Below are positions 43,213 to 52,571 of a DNA stretch of 64,000 nucleotides, in pieces. The notes below the pieces were generated by a model, which was not told the origin of the DNA, ran no database searches, and worked only from the letters and a program-made list of their open reading frames with translations. Made by a program: the position numbers and the translations under genes. Source of the DNA: Salinimicrobium sp. TH3 (GTDB lineage Bacteria > Bacteroidota > Bacteroidia > Flavobacteriales > Flavobacteriaceae); contig NZ_JAPONB010000001.1 of NCBI RefSeq assembly GCF_026676115.1, positions 124,001 to 188,000 of the forward strand, written 5' to 3'. Positions within the stretch are counted from its first letter, which is position 1. The number at the start of each line of letters is the position of its first letter.

Positions 43213-43510
43213 CAATAAAAAAGAGTTAGTGCCCGGCATTTGATCTCCGTATCCATTTAGGACAGAGAAAAACGGGCAGATTTTAAAATGCAGATCTTCA
43301 GGAGGTAGGGAAAGATAGAAGACCCGGTGACGAATATAGTTAAAAATATTAACAGACTTTACGGAAAACCATAGAAGCCACTTTTAAGAAGAAAAGGCTT
43401 CAAAAATGTCATTTTTCACAAGTCAGGCTTTTTGTAGGTATGTATGCTTTATCAGACTTAAACTCCCTATAAGCTTCCGGAGATCTTCATTAGCTATCCC
43501 GGAGGGGGGT
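43213..43510. other. Intergenic region with repeated hairpin
   Basis: I see no gene here. The hairpin CTTCAAAAATGTCATTTTTCAC at about 43396-43418 belongs to the AAAAATGnCATTTTT family found elsewhere. The rest is AT-rich. Confidence 0.55.
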
Positions 43511-44443
43511 TTAAATTTTTTCAACCAGTTTTTTAAATTCCTTTAAATGATATCCTTTCTCTTTAGCCAATGCAATAAAATCATTGCTAATTACCTTCAT
43601 TTCATTTCTGGCATTTAATGCATGGTTGCTAATTACTGTTTCTGCCCATTTTGTATTGAATACATACTTCATGGTAATATTCAAGATCCACAATGGCATT
43701 ATTTGTATGAAATTCAGTTTTCGGGGAACTATACCTATTCCCGAGTTTTTCAAGAACCTGAAGTTTTCTTTCAGTGCTTTGTTCATAAGCTTGATGGCCG
43801 CCGAATTTCTTGCGACCGAGTAATTGTTGCCACCATCAAAGTAGATCACATCACCTAACGGGCCTACCAATGCAACATGAGTTTTTTGCCATGCATCCAT
43901 GTTGTTTGAAATAGATACTTTAAATCCTGCATTTTCTAATATCGATTTCAACTCCTTAATTCGTACACTAATCCTTCCGTTCAATTCACCTATTGTAGTA
44001 GGTTGGATCAATCCTGAAACAATTCTATAGAAGACAATGCCATGCTCAATTTTCCCACCCGAACCCGGAAAACCAGCAATAACTCTGTCCTGTCCCAGTG
44101 CTTTAGTCCATTCATCATAACCTGATGGATTATTCACCATGAAAACAAAATTCCTGGATTTATTCTTTTTCAATACAGGAAGGGATTCCCGAACCTGATC
44201 TTTTCTAAGTGTTACGAATACAAAATCATAGGTGTCTTCCGGTTTTAATTCGGAAATAATTTTAACCGGAATTTTTTGAACTTTCTCCTGTTCATCCTTC
44301 TGAAGTAACAATCCATTATTGGTCAATTCCTTTAACCGCTTATTTCGGGCCAGGAGGGTTACCTTTTGTCCGGATGCGGCCATCAATCCGCCATATGTTG
44401 AACCTATGACCCCGGCACCAAATATTAAAATGCGCCTCTTCAT
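43511..44443 (-). CDS. Ketopantoate reductase-like protein (PanE/ApbA family)
   Basis: The 310-residue protein starts ILIFGAGVIGSTYGGLMAASG, the NADP-binding GAGxIG of the PanE/ApbA family. It has VFVTLRKDQV and a MVNNPSGYDEW segment in the place of the conserved N-G-x-x region. The C-terminal helical domain is present. The lysine-asparagine-glutamate catalytic set is not clearly conserved, so a ketopantoate substrate is uncertain. The start overlaps the upstream methyltransferase stop by four bases (ATGA), so the two are coupled. Confidence 0.78.
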   Translation of the reverse strand: MKRRILIFGAGVIGSTYGGLMAASGQKVTLLARNKRLKELTNNGLLLQKDEQEKVQKIPVKIISELKPEDTYDFVFVTLRKDQVRESLPVLKKNKSRNFVFMVNNPSGYDEWTKALGQDRVIAGFPGSGGKIEHGIVFYRIVSGLIQPTTIGELNGRISVRIKELKSILENAGFKVSISNNMDAWQKTHVALVGPLGDVIYFDGGNNYSVARNSAAIKLMNKALKENFRFLKNSGIGIVPRKLNFIQIMPLWILNITMKYVFNTKWAETVISNHALNARNEMKVISNDFIALAKEKGYHLKEFKKLVEKI

Positions 44444-45063
44444 AACTGGCTTTTCTCACAAATTATCATCCAGTGTTTTTCAGTTGGATTTTCTTCAGGT
44501 TCATTGATTTCTTTGGCTTCAATAATGTTGTAAGGACCAAACTCATCTTTAATGGCTGCATCATCATAGAAGTAAAGGTTTAACCCCTGGGGCGAATGGA
44601 AGGTGTCCTTTCCTAATTTTTCTCCTATTCCAAACCGCTTATCATTTATAGATAATGCCACAAAAACCATTATACCATTCTGCTTTAATTGGGAAAAACA
44701 GGCGTCTATGAATTTCTTTCTATCGGCTTTATTCAAAAGATGAAGGAGGGAATAACAGTAGATGGAGTGATACGTGGATTTATCAAATGGCATATCAGTT
44801 ACAGAACCATGGTGTATGATGACATCACTTCCAAAGTACTTCCGGGCCCTTTCAATAGCTGTTTTAGAAATTTCAATTCCGGTTACTTCAAATCCTTCAT
44901 CGTAAAACACCCTTGCATTTCTTCCATATCCAAACCCCGGAATTAACACGCTCTTGATGTCATGCTTCTGCATTAAACCAAGTACAGTCTGTGCATTATC
45001 AGTAGGGTGCTCTCCCCACATTGTATCATTACTTCTAAATGCCGCTTCCCAAAATTCAGTCAT
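44440..45063 (-). CDS. Class I SAM-dependent methyltransferase
   Basis: The 207-residue protein starts at ATG 45063 (MTEFWEAAF). It has SAM motif I VLIPGFGYGRNARVF near residue 40, an acidic VTGIEIS strand and HHGSVTDMPFDKSTYHSIYC (motif II). It resembles TehB/thiopurine-type methyltransferases, with WGEHPTDNA before motif I. Substrate unknown. It is coupled to the PanE-like reductase, which suggests joint action on a small metabolite. Confidence 0.82.
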   Translation of the reverse strand: MTEFWEAAFRSNDTMWGEHPTDNAQTVLGLMQKHDIKSVLIPGFGYGRNARVFYDEGFEVTGIEISKTAIERARKYFGSDVIIHHGSVTDMPFDKSTYHSIYCYSLLHLLNKADRKKFIDACFSQLKQNGIMVFVALSINDKRFGIGEKLGKDTFHSPQGLNLYFYDDAAIKDEFGPYNIIEAKEINEPEENPTEKHWMIICEKSQL

Positions 45064-45532
45064 AAACAGATTAATTTTGTAGTAAAGGCATTCCAAACTC
45101 TCGAACTTTCCCGGTTTGAAGTTGCCCACAACTTTCCCTATGGCCAGATTTTAAGCTAAGGGATACAGATTAATCCCTGTCTTTTAAAGGTAGTCAAAAA
45201 TGACATTTTTTAACAGGCTTTTCTTATCGTGAGGAAAAGGCAAAAATCAGTTAAAACTACCTGGAGGAGGGAGGCAACTATTTTTATGAAGAAGTAAAAA
45301 GCCATTTCAAAAAAAGAGGCTTCAAAAATGCCATTTATGAAAGGCATTATTAAAGAAGCGCCCGTGAATAGTTCCCGTAACTTTCTGCGGTCCTGCTTCA
45401 CTGCTAAGGAAATCCTTATAGTTTTAATTGTTGAGGAAATCCACCTCTACCACTAAAAGTTCCAACAGATCGAATCCGTTTTTTTCTGGCATATTCATTA
45501 CCATAGTGGAACAGGCTTCACCTTTTATTCCG
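45064..45532. other. Intergenic region with two hairpins of the AAAAATG family
   Basis: The 470 bases carry no convincing gene; the only open frame (63 codons, minus strand) has no coding character. Two hairpins lie at 45194-45211 (GTCAAAAATGACATTTTT) and 45318-45343 (CTTCAAAAATGCCATTTATGAAAG). They resemble the one near 43400 and may mark ends of neighbouring transcripts. Confidence 0.5.
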
Positions 45533-46591
45533 TTAATCTAAAGATTCCAATTGTGGTAGATCATATTCCTTGTTTAATAAAATATTGAAGATTCCCATCA
45601 CAATTTCCTTATAGGAATAGTCAATCCCATTAAAGGAATATGCAAAAGTCATGTCTTGTTTAGGCATGTAAACGAGAAGAGATTGAAATGCGTCCATACC
45701 TCCCATGTGGCCAATCATTTCTTCTTCCCTGAACACAGGAATAGCGGTCATTCCAATTCCAGGTTCTTTTTTCATCGTCTCAAGGGAATTTTCATTTACT
45801 AATTTCCCCTCAAAAAGGCCGTTAATAAACTTATTCAGATCATCAGGAGTTGAGATGATCCCTCCGGCTCCCCGAGGAATGCTTAGGTGAATATGTGAAG
45901 GTTTTTCCCAGGCATTTTCTTTTTTTTCGTAGGAACTTGATTCGGAAATTTCAGGATTTTTTCCGCCGTAGTAAGTATTATTTAACTGGAGTGGCTTAAG
46001 GATGCGCTTTTCAAGAATATCAGCGAAATCTTCATTTTCAATATCCTCGAGAATAAAAGTCAGGATTATATAATTGGTATTGGAATATTCCCTTTTTTCC
46101 CCCGGAGAGAATATGCTGCCGTTTTGTTTGATTTTGGACAATAATTCGTCTTTGCTTCTTTTTTCTACCATCCATTCTTTAAAATCCGGAGATTTTATAA
46201 TATCAAAAAGTCCACTTTCATGTCTCAGGAGTTGCTCTATTGTTATTTGATCTGAGTTCGGTAATTCGGGGTAAAATTCAGACAACTTTGTTTCTAAAGA
46301 CAATTTACCTTCTTCAATTAACTGCATCACAAGAGTAGCGGTAAAGATTTTAGAAACGGATCCAATCCTGTATTGTGTTGTATCTGTTGCTTTTATTTTG
46401 TCATCTACATTGGCGTAGCCAATTGATTTTTGATATACCCTTTCCCCCTTGGAATAGACCGATAGGCTGCCCATCGCTTTGTCATGTTTTTCTAACAAAA
46501 AAAATAAGCTGTCCATTTTTTCTGTCTGGAACTCCTGAGCTGTTAAGCTGATAGCGATAAAGAAAAAACCGCAAAAAAGAATTTTTTTCAT
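45533..46591 (-). CDS. Serine hydrolase, class C beta-lactamase-like
   Basis: The 352-residue protein has a signal peptide ending LTAQ (start ATG 46591). It has the class C active site S78-x-x-K81 (IGSVSKIFT), Y169-S-N171 and an HMGG motif (HIGGMD-like GHMGGMDAF) in the place of KTG. Such proteins (Pfam Beta-lactamase) are D-alanyl esterases, peptidases or other hydrolases in the periplasm; few give resistance. The three in-frame codons upstream are not needed. Confidence 0.87.
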   Translation of the reverse strand: MKKILFCGFFFIAISLTAQEFQTEKMDSLFFLLEKHDKAMGSLSVYSKGERVYQKSIGYANVDDKIKATDTTQYRIGSVSKIFTATLVMQLIEEGKLSLETKLSEFYPELPNSDQITIEQLLRHESGLFDIIKSPDFKEWMVEKRSKDELLSKIKQNGSIFSPGEKREYSNTNYIILTFILEDIENEDFADILEKRILKPLQLNNTYYGGKNPEISESSSYEKKENAWEKPSHIHLSIPRGAGGIISTPDDLNKFINGLFEGKLVNENSLETMKKEPGIGMTAIPVFREEEMIGHMGGMDAFQSLLVYMPKQDMTFAYSFNGIDYSYKEIVMGIFNILLNKEYDLPQLESLD

Positions 46592-46758
46592 GATGTTCAT
46601 TTTTTGATCGATATAGATTGCCTGAAGTAATTTAATTAAAAATAGGTCATGTGCAGTTTTACAGCCGGTAAAAACAATAAGGCCTGCGGGGAGATCTGCG
46701 GGCGAAATTAGGCGGGATAATCTTAGCTTTTGAACTCAGATGTTTGTTGGCATGTCGG

Positions 46759-47343
46759 TTATTCAATTTTTAATTTAATGCCATAATATGCATTAATCAG
46801 GTACAGAAGATTAATTAAAGGTGCGGCTACCATTGCCTGTTTCCAACTTATAGCATCAGCAAATACTAAAAGAAGAACCAACACTTCAATACCTGCAAAA
46901 ACAACTGCCGTATATCTTAGCCAGGGTTTTAGTAAATCATCCTTGAGGTACAGCACCAATAGACCTCTTAAAAAGATAATGTTTGCGAACACAAAAACTA
47001 TTATTGCAATTTGATTTACCATTACTGCCAGGTCAACTGGCGTGTTATAATAGCCACCTAACATCAAAGGATAGATCATTAATAAAATTATCTGTCCAAC
47101 AGTAATAAGAGACCAACTAATTTTTTTGCTTTTGATCGCAAAATAAAACGCACCTACAGCGATCATTGTCATGAGCAGGAATTCTATTTTCCAATGAGCG
47201 CTATATATTCCCCATTTCTCATTGATATAGGCAAATCTAACTTCCAAATTTGCCGGTGCTCTACTAGATAATACGATGTAAATAATAATGGTTACGTTAA
47301 CCAGAAGTGAACCTAAAGACCAAAGTGCTTTTGCTAATTTCAT
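46759..47343 (-). CDS. Six-helix membrane protein of unknown function
   Basis: The 194-residue protein has about six transmembrane helices (SLGSLLVNVTIIIYIVL, FLLMTMIAVGAFYFAI, LITVGQIILLMIYPLML, IAIIVFVFANIIFLRGLLVL and others) with short loops. It has no recognisable domain. It lies in the AT-rich accessory stretch before the AAA ATPase; the two are separated by 150 bases and probably not co-transcribed. Confidence 0.65.
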   Translation of the reverse strand: MKLAKALWSLGSLLVNVTIIIYIVLSSRAPANLEVRFAYINEKWGIYSAHWKIEFLLMTMIAVGAFYFAIKSKKISWSLITVGQIILLMIYPLMLGGYYNTPVDLAVMVNQIAIIVFVFANIIFLRGLLVLYLKDDLLKPWLRYTAVVFAGIEVLVLLLVFADAISWKQAMVAAPLINLLYLINAYYGIKLKIE

Positions 47344-47486
47344 GGTATCTGTTTTTTAATGAATATCAACAGTTACGATTGCAAGTTTCGGGAATAGGGA
47401 CGCGGACTTGTATGTTTTATAATTTTATTTCCTGGTAACTAAAATTACACTTTTTCGATGAGAATCGTTATTTGCTATGAACGGAT

Positions 47487-47502
47487 GTTGTGGCCAGTAC
47501 TA
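47487..47502. repeat. Left inverted repeat bounding the AAA-DUF4435 gene
   Basis: GTTGTGGCCAGTACTA here is matched at 49606-49621 by TAGTATTGGCCACAAC, the inverted copy with one mismatch (15 of 16). The last three bases (CTA, read TAG on the minus strand) are the stop codon of the ATPase gene. Confidence 0.75.
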
Positions 47503-49587
47503 TTCTATATTTAAAATTTGATCGATAACCTTTTTCATTCCTTCTGGTTTGTAACTTTCGTTTTTCATCTTTGAAATAATAAGATTACGAAACTGCTCGT
47601 ATCGAATGATATTTAATTTTTTGGTAAAACATTTTAAAATATTTCTACCATTAAATATTGATTTCCACGTATTATCTTTTAAGGCATTACTGAATTTATT
47701 AGAAATCAATTTTTCTTTTTTACACAATTCCTTTTGGCTCAACGAATTATTCTTTTTTGATTCTATTTCAGAAATTGTTTTTTCAACTGCTTTATAATAC
47801 TCTTCATTAAGGGAATTATTAGTATCAATTTTAGTTGTTACAGAATAATTAAGTTCCGATGTTACAAATTGTTTTAACTCATGTTGGATATGGAATTTTA
47901 AATTTGCTTTGGCACATTCTTTCAATAAATTTAAAATTTTATCCTCTGTATCGAGATTTTCATCTTTTACCCCTAAATCAATTAATACTTTATTAATATA
48001 CCTTTCATCTAAAAGGTAATTTTCAATGTGGTATGAGTCCCACGAAAATTCAAGCGTTTCAATATCATCTATTATTTTACTTGAATCTTTGTCAACTATA
48101 GAAATAAACCTTTTAGGAATTATTCCTTCATCTGCTGCTATTTTCAGAACATTTTGGAGATTAGATACATTTGTTTTACTACCAGCTGATATCGAATTTG
48201 TGTTATTCTCAAATTCTGGAAACAGTGCATTAGTCATATTTTTGTCAAATTCTGAATCTTCACCCTCAAATATTACAATTTTATTTCCCTGATCATAAGA
48301 GGAAAATTCTCCAATCAAATCTATTAATGCAGCTTCAGCATCATTTTCTAATGATATTTTTCTTAATTGATTATTCCCATCATTTAAAGATTCAGACATA
48401 TGGTAAATGCTGTAATCTGTATTGCCTGCAACTTCTTTAAGGATTGCATCTGAATGAGTAACTAACCAAATTTGATTGCCTAATTCTTTTCCTATTGTTT
48501 GATAGTAAAATTCGGGAAGTTTCTTAGCTAGCTTAGGGTTCAAATGCAATTCCGGTTCATCGATGAGAATCACAGAATTTTTTGGAGCTTGATTTCTCAA
48601 TCTTAAATAACCAAATAATACTTCCTTTTCACCAGAACTCAAATCTGATATATCATGTTTTTCACCAGTTTTAATTTCAACTGGAAACTCTAAGGATCCA
48701 TTAGAATTTGGTACCATTCCGTGAAAGTTTTTACCAGGAAAAAAATTTGTAAACAGATAACTTAATGAATTATTGAGATCTGAAATAGCTTGATCAGTTG
48801 CTCCACTTTCTTTAGCAATTAAAGCCTTTACATAGCTGGATGCCATCTCGGTTTTTACATTATTATACTTGTTCGTATAATTGTATAATGCATGGTTTTG
48901 ATAATTTTCATTTGAATTACCAAAATTTAGATTTAAGTTCTGTAAATGCTCTTTTTGATAAGTTCGGTGTGCACCATGATAATCTATTATGCCTAGTTCT
49001 TCTGGACTAAAGGTGTGAAACAAAAGCTCTAGTATTATATTTCCTCGAACCTCTTGAGTATTGTCCGAAAAAATTTTCACTTGCCCATCAAACTCATTTT
49101 TTTGAATTAGTTTATCAAATTCAGTCATGTACTTATCAGATTCCAATTCTACTTTTTGACCGTACATTCTTTGATTAGATGCTGCCGAACCTGAAAGATC
49201 ATCTATTGTTGGATCATAATTCGGGTTTTTGGTGTAAAGCCTCCAAAGTAATCGTTGGAGTAACTTTTTTCCATTCTGTTTTAGAAATTCCATCTCACTT
49301 TCCGCAAGCATTATAGTAGCACTTATTATAATTGGCTTTTCCTTATCTCTAAATAGCTTATCCGCATTAAATTGATTCCCTATTCTTACTTGAAATTCAT
49401 TGTAAAAGTTGTTAATTTCATCTTGGTTGTAACTACCATAATTGGATTTAAATAATCTTATACAATCGAATATACAAGATTTTCCAACTCCATTTTGTCC
49501 TGCTATTAAAACTAAATCCCCAAGGGATTCAATCGTTACTAATTCAATTGCTTTAAAATTTTCAATTTGAAGTTTTCTAAATTTCAT
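47500..49587 (-). CDS. AAA family ATPase with DUF4435 (TOPRIM-like) domain, defence-type
   Basis: The 695-residue protein has an OLD/RecF-like ABC ATPase (1-400) with Walker A GQNGVGKS at 30-37, signature LSSGE at 316-320, Walker B VILIDEP at 339-345 and H-loop THSD near 378-380. A DUF4435 region follows (about 435-560) with FEGED (E441), VDKDS (499-501) and HIENYL (520-525), the acidic triad of the TOPRIM-like fold. This architecture resembles OLD-type nucleases used in phage defence. The gene is AT-rich relative to its neighbours, stands alone and is bounded closely by 16-bp inverted repeats, which suggests transfer as a one-gene cassette. Confidence 0.87.
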   Translation of the reverse strand: MKFRKLQIENFKAIELVTIESLGDLVLIAGQNGVGKSCIFDCIRLFKSNYGSYNQDEINNFYNEFQVRIGNQFNADKLFRDKEKPIIISATIMLAESEMEFLKQNGKKLLQRLLWRLYTKNPNYDPTIDDLSGSAASNQRMYGQKVELESDKYMTEFDKLIQKNEFDGQVKIFSDNTQEVRGNIILELLFHTFSPEELGIIDYHGAHRTYQKEHLQNLNLNFGNSNENYQNHALYNYTNKYNNVKTEMASSYVKALIAKESGATDQAISDLNNSLSYLFTNFFPGKNFHGMVPNSNGSLEFPVEIKTGEKHDISDLSSGEKEVLFGYLRLRNQAPKNSVILIDEPELHLNPKLAKKLPEFYYQTIGKELGNQIWLVTHSDAILKEVAGNTDYSIYHMSESLNDGNNQLRKISLENDAEAALIDLIGEFSSYDQGNKIVIFEGEDSEFDKNMTNALFPEFENNTNSISAGSKTNVSNLQNVLKIAADEGIIPKRFISIVDKDSSKIIDDIETLEFSWDSYHIENYLLDERYINKVLIDLGVKDENLDTEDKILNLLKECAKANLKFHIQHELKQFVTSELNYSVTTKIDTNNSLNEEYYKAVEKTISEIESKKNNSLSQKELCKKEKLISNKFSNALKDNTWKSIFNGRNILKCFTKKLNIIRYEQFRNLIISKMKNESYKPEGMKKVIDQILNIE

Positions 49588-49605
49588 TAATTCTCAAATT
49601 TCGAT

Positions 49606-49621
49606 TAGTATTGGCCACAAC
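49606..49621. repeat. Right inverted repeat bounding the AAA-DUF4435 gene
   Basis: TAGTATTGGCCACAAC is the inverted partner of 47487-47502 and lies 18 bases upstream of the ATPase ATG. The gene therefore nearly fills the space between the two repeats. Confidence 0.75.
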
Positions 49622-49756
49622 GTCTTATATGTAATATTTCACTTGTCTTTATCATCCCCAGCGGCGGGATAGAGACAGGTTTTGATCTGCAACAGCGGTA
49701 GGGAAGAAGGAGCAGGATCTTCCTGCTAATATAATGTTAATTCTTACAAGGCTGTA

Positions 49757-50092
49757 AAATTCCAAGCACCAAATTCCAAATTCCAAAATGGTTAATTGGG
49801 GAATGGTTAATTGGGGATTGGTTAATTTGGGATTGGAGAATAATTGTTCTGCGAAGATCTGTGTGATCTGCGGGAAAGCTTTTGAGAAAATTCCAAATTC
49901 AAAGCACCAATTCACAGGAAATTCCAGGCACCAAATTCCAAATTCCAAAATGGTTAATTGGGGATTGGTAATTAGGGATTGGTTAATTGGAGATTGGTTA
50001 ATTCGGGGATTGGTTAATTAGAGATGGGAGAATAGTTCTGGGAAGATCTGCGTGGTCTGCGGGGACCTTTTGAGAAAATTACAACCACCAAT
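49757..50092. repeat. Two imperfect tandem copies of a 165-bp AT-rich repeat
   Basis: Copy 1 (about 49757-49893) and copy 2 (about 49920-50082) each run from CCAAATTCCAAATTCCAAAA, through several GGTTAATTGGGGATT words, to GAAGATCTGYGTGRTCTGCGGG and TTTTGAGAAAATT. The inner GGTTAATTGG word is itself repeated three to six times. Related fragments lie near 36583 (reverse) and 8060. No gene is seen between 49622 and 50156. Confidence 0.75.
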
Positions 50093-50156
50093 TTCCAAAC
50101 TCCAAAAGGTCTCGGGAATGTCCTTTTTTCTTATCTTTTTGTTCCAAAACTTTCTT

Positions 50157-50660
50157 ATGAAAAAGTTACTTTTTTTAATCATTCTTTTTGCCGCCCCGGT
50201 GTGGGCGCAGACGCCCGAGGAACGCATTGCAAAAATGGGTATTGAATTACCCGAAGTACGGCAACCCTCGGCCAATTTCGTGAAGTGGAGACAGGTGGGG
50301 GACCTGCTGTATTTGGCCGGGGAAGGCAGCCCCGAAAAAGGCACTTTAGGGAAGGATCTCAGCACCGAAGAAGGATATGCTGCGGCACGAAATACCGGCA
50401 TCAGGATCCTTGCCACTCTTAAAGCAGTCACGGGAGATCTGGACAGGATCAAACAGTTCGTGAAAGTGCGGGGCATGGTGAACTCTACTCCAGATTTCTA
50501 TGAGCAGCCGCAGGTGATCAACGGGTTTTCTGACCTCATGTTCGAAGTTTTCGGGGAGCGGGGGAAACACGCCCGGGCCGCCGTGGGCCATGTAAGTTTG
50601 CCTTCCAACATCGCCGTGGAGATCGAAGTGGTGGTGGAGCTAAAGGAAGAAAGCGAATAA
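50157..50660 (+). CDS. RidA family protein with signal peptide
   Basis: The 167-residue protein begins at ATG 50157 with a signal peptide (MKKLLFLIILFAAPVWA-Q). The RidA/YjgF domain follows: LLYLAGEGSPEKGTLGKDLSTEEGYAAARNTGIRILATLK and ARAAVGHVSLPSNIAVEIEVVVEL. It has the conserved R (RAAVG) and E (EIE) of the imine-deaminase-like pocket. Classical RidA is cytosolic; an exported one is a separate clade of unknown substrate. The in-frame extension upstream lies in the repeat region. Confidence 0.88.
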   Translation: MKKLLFLIILFAAPVWAQTPEERIAKMGIELPEVRQPSANFVKWRQVGDLLYLAGEGSPEKGTLGKDLSTEEGYAAARNTGIRILATLKAVTGDLDRIKQFVKVRGMVNSTPDFYEQPQVINGFSDLMFEVFGERGKHARAAVGHVSLPSNIAVEIEVVVELKEESE

Positions 50661-50666
50661 TTCTAA

Positions 50667-51443
50667 CTAAACTATTCCTGCTGCCAGCAGTACAGAGAAC
50701 AGGAGCAGCATGATGCCAACCGCCCGGTGAAGGGTTTCAATTGTAATTTTCTTCAGGATCCTGTTGCCAACCGCTGCCCCAACAAAAGCCGACAAAGTAG
50801 CTGCAATAAGCAGGGAATAATCAATTTCAGATCTTATTTTCAGAATATCTTCAGCATACACCGTGAGCCGGGAGATGTCGATAAAGACAGAAATCATAAT
50901 TCCGGTGCCAATAAAGACTTCCTTCGATAATCCTGCCCTTATGAGGAAGGCAGTCCGCAACGCCCCCTGGTGTCCCGAGAGTCCGCCGAAGAAGCCACTC
51001 AGGACTCCGCCCAGGGGCAGGTACTTGGGATCGAAATTCAGCTTCATCAGTTTCGGGACTATATCAAAAAGCGCAAAAACGAATAACAATAAAGCAATGA
51101 TTAGTTTTAACGGGGTGATAAAAAAGGTCTTTCCTGCCAGGTTATAGCTTGTTAATGCTTCGGTTTCAGAAAGTATGGTAAGCAGGTATGCCCCGGCAAA
51201 GGCAGCGATAATGGCCGGAATTCCGAACTTTAGAACGACCTTTTTATCGGCCTTTCTGCCAATGAGGCTAAGCTTGAAAAGATTGTTCAGGAAATGCACT
51301 ATGGCCACCAGGGCTATGGAGATGTCGAGCGGGAAGAACAATGCAAAAACCGGTAAAAGAATGGTGCCCAGCCCAAACCCGGAAAAGAAAGTGAGCCCCG
51401 ATGCCAGCAGGGCGAACAGGCAAATGATAAAGTATTCCAGCAT
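50667..51443 (-). CDS. TSUP/TauE family anion exporter
   Basis: The 258-residue protein has eight hydrophobic helices and the two-fold TauE/SafE layout: a GLGTILLPVFALFFPLDISIALVAIVHFLNNLFK segment in the first half and GGVLSGFFGGLSGHQGALRTAFL in the second. It probably exports sulfite, sulfoacetate or other organosulfur anions. It is convergent with ridA. No sulfur-pathway gene is adjacent, except the sulfurtransferase 1.1 kb away. Confidence 0.88.
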   Translation of the reverse strand: MLEYFIICLFALLASGLTFFSGFGLGTILLPVFALFFPLDISIALVAIVHFLNNLFKLSLIGRKADKKVVLKFGIPAIIAAFAGAYLLTILSETEALTSYNLAGKTFFITPLKLIIALLLFVFALFDIVPKLMKLNFDPKYLPLGGVLSGFFGGLSGHQGALRTAFLIRAGLSKEVFIGTGIMISVFIDISRLTVYAEDILKIRSEIDYSLLIAATLSAFVGAAVGNRILKKITIETLHRAVGIMLLLFSVLLAAGIV

Positions 51444-51659
51444 AGGTTTAGCTCATTCTAATTCTGCTGCAATTTATGGAGCAGATCTTCTGCTAATGTA
51501 ATTGGAATATTAAATTTTCAGGTGAAATAAATAAGCCTCTTCGACAGAAGAAACTTCAAACAGGCTGCTTTGCCTCTGCAAATCGGGGTCGGGAAATTCC
51601 TTCCTTTTTGAGTAACAATTGTTGCAAACGTCTCAAAGGCAAGATGCTAACTTTATGTT

Positions 51660-52571
51660 GTGAAAATATCCGATGAACTAAAAGGTGTTTTACTGGCGTT
51701 TGTTTCTGTAATCGCTGTTTCCAATGTTTACATCTTCAGCAAGGCGGCCCTTATGGAGGTAAGCATGCCGCAGTTTGGGGTGTATTGGTTCAGCATCGGG
51801 CTAACGTGGATATTTTTATATGGCTGTACCCAAAGAACCTACCGGTCCATAAAAGAATTTGCCAAAAGGAATTTAAGTATCCTGGCGGTCCTTGGAGTGA
51901 TAGAAGTCGTGGGGACCTATTTCTTCTTCAAAGCCATTCATACCATTTCTAACCCGGCGGTCACTTCTTTTATTGGCAATGTATCCCCGGTTTTTGTCAT
52001 CACGCTCAGTTTTTTCCTGCTCAGGGAGCGCTTCAACCGGCAGGAATTAGTGGGTATGCTGTTTGCCATAGCCGGTGCCTTTATCATAAGCTATAAAGGA
52101 GAGACGGCTTTAAAAGATATGTTTATCGATGGAACGCAATATGTGCTGTATTATGCTGCCTTTGCAGCTATTAGCGCGGTCATTATAAAAAAGAACATCA
52201 GGAACATCAATCCAGTTATCCTAACGACCAACCGCAGTTTTTTTCTCCTGGTATTTTCAATAATGGCACTGGTCTCTTCGGAAGAATCTCTAACAATACC
52301 CTTTAAACCTCTGCTCAATATCTTTATCGGGGCTTCCCTGGGACCATTTTTAACGGTGATCGCCGGCTATCTCGCCCTGCAATACATTCCCTTATCGCAA
52401 AAGGCAATTATTAGCAGCACGAAAGGATTATTTGTCCTCTTTGGCGCCTATCTCTACTTTGGCCGGTTTCCCGATATGATCACCATTATTGGAGGTCTTA
52501 TCACTATCCTGGGTTTACTGCTCATAGCCTTCGGAAAAAGGAAAATCCCAAAACCTGAAGAAATTTCTTAA
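51660..52571 (+). CDS. DMT family transporter (EamA)
   Basis: The 303-residue protein has ten transmembrane helices in two EamA repeats, with FFFKAIHTISNPAVTSFIGNVSPVFVITLSFFLLRERF in the first and a matching second half ending FGAYLYFGRFPDMITIIGGLITILGLLLIAF. It probably exports a small metabolite such as an amino acid. The start is GTG 51660; an ATG at 51655 is out of frame. It overlaps the convergent sulfurtransferase gene by four bases. Confidence 0.88.
   Translation: MKISDELKGVLLAFVSVIAVSNVYIFSKAALMEVSMPQFGVYWFSIGLTWIFLYGCTQRTYRSIKEFAKRNLSILAVLGVIEVVGTYFFFKAIHTISNPAVTSFIGNVSPVFVITLSFFLLRERFNRQELVGMLFAIAGAFIISYKGETALKDMFIDGTQYVLYYAAFAAISAVIIKKNIRNINPVILTTNRSFFLLVFSIMALVSSEESLTIPFKPLLNIFIGASLGPFLTVIAGYLALQYIPLSQKAIISSTKGLFVLFGAYLYFGRFPDMITIIGGLITILGLLLIAFGKRKIPKPEEIS

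Noticed and set aside
45210-45401. 63-codon frame on the minus strand
   Set aside because: It crosses two repeated hairpins, lacks coding composition and has no recognisable motif.
47487-49621. Integron gene cassette with attC sites
   Set aside because: The flanking words do not fit GTTRRRY/RYYYAAC cores and no long imperfect hairpin lies at one end; kept instead as an inverted-repeat cassette.
49652-50021. Open frames rich in FGIWCLEF or VNWGLVN peptides
   Set aside because: They are translations of the AT-rich intergenic repeats at 49757-50092.
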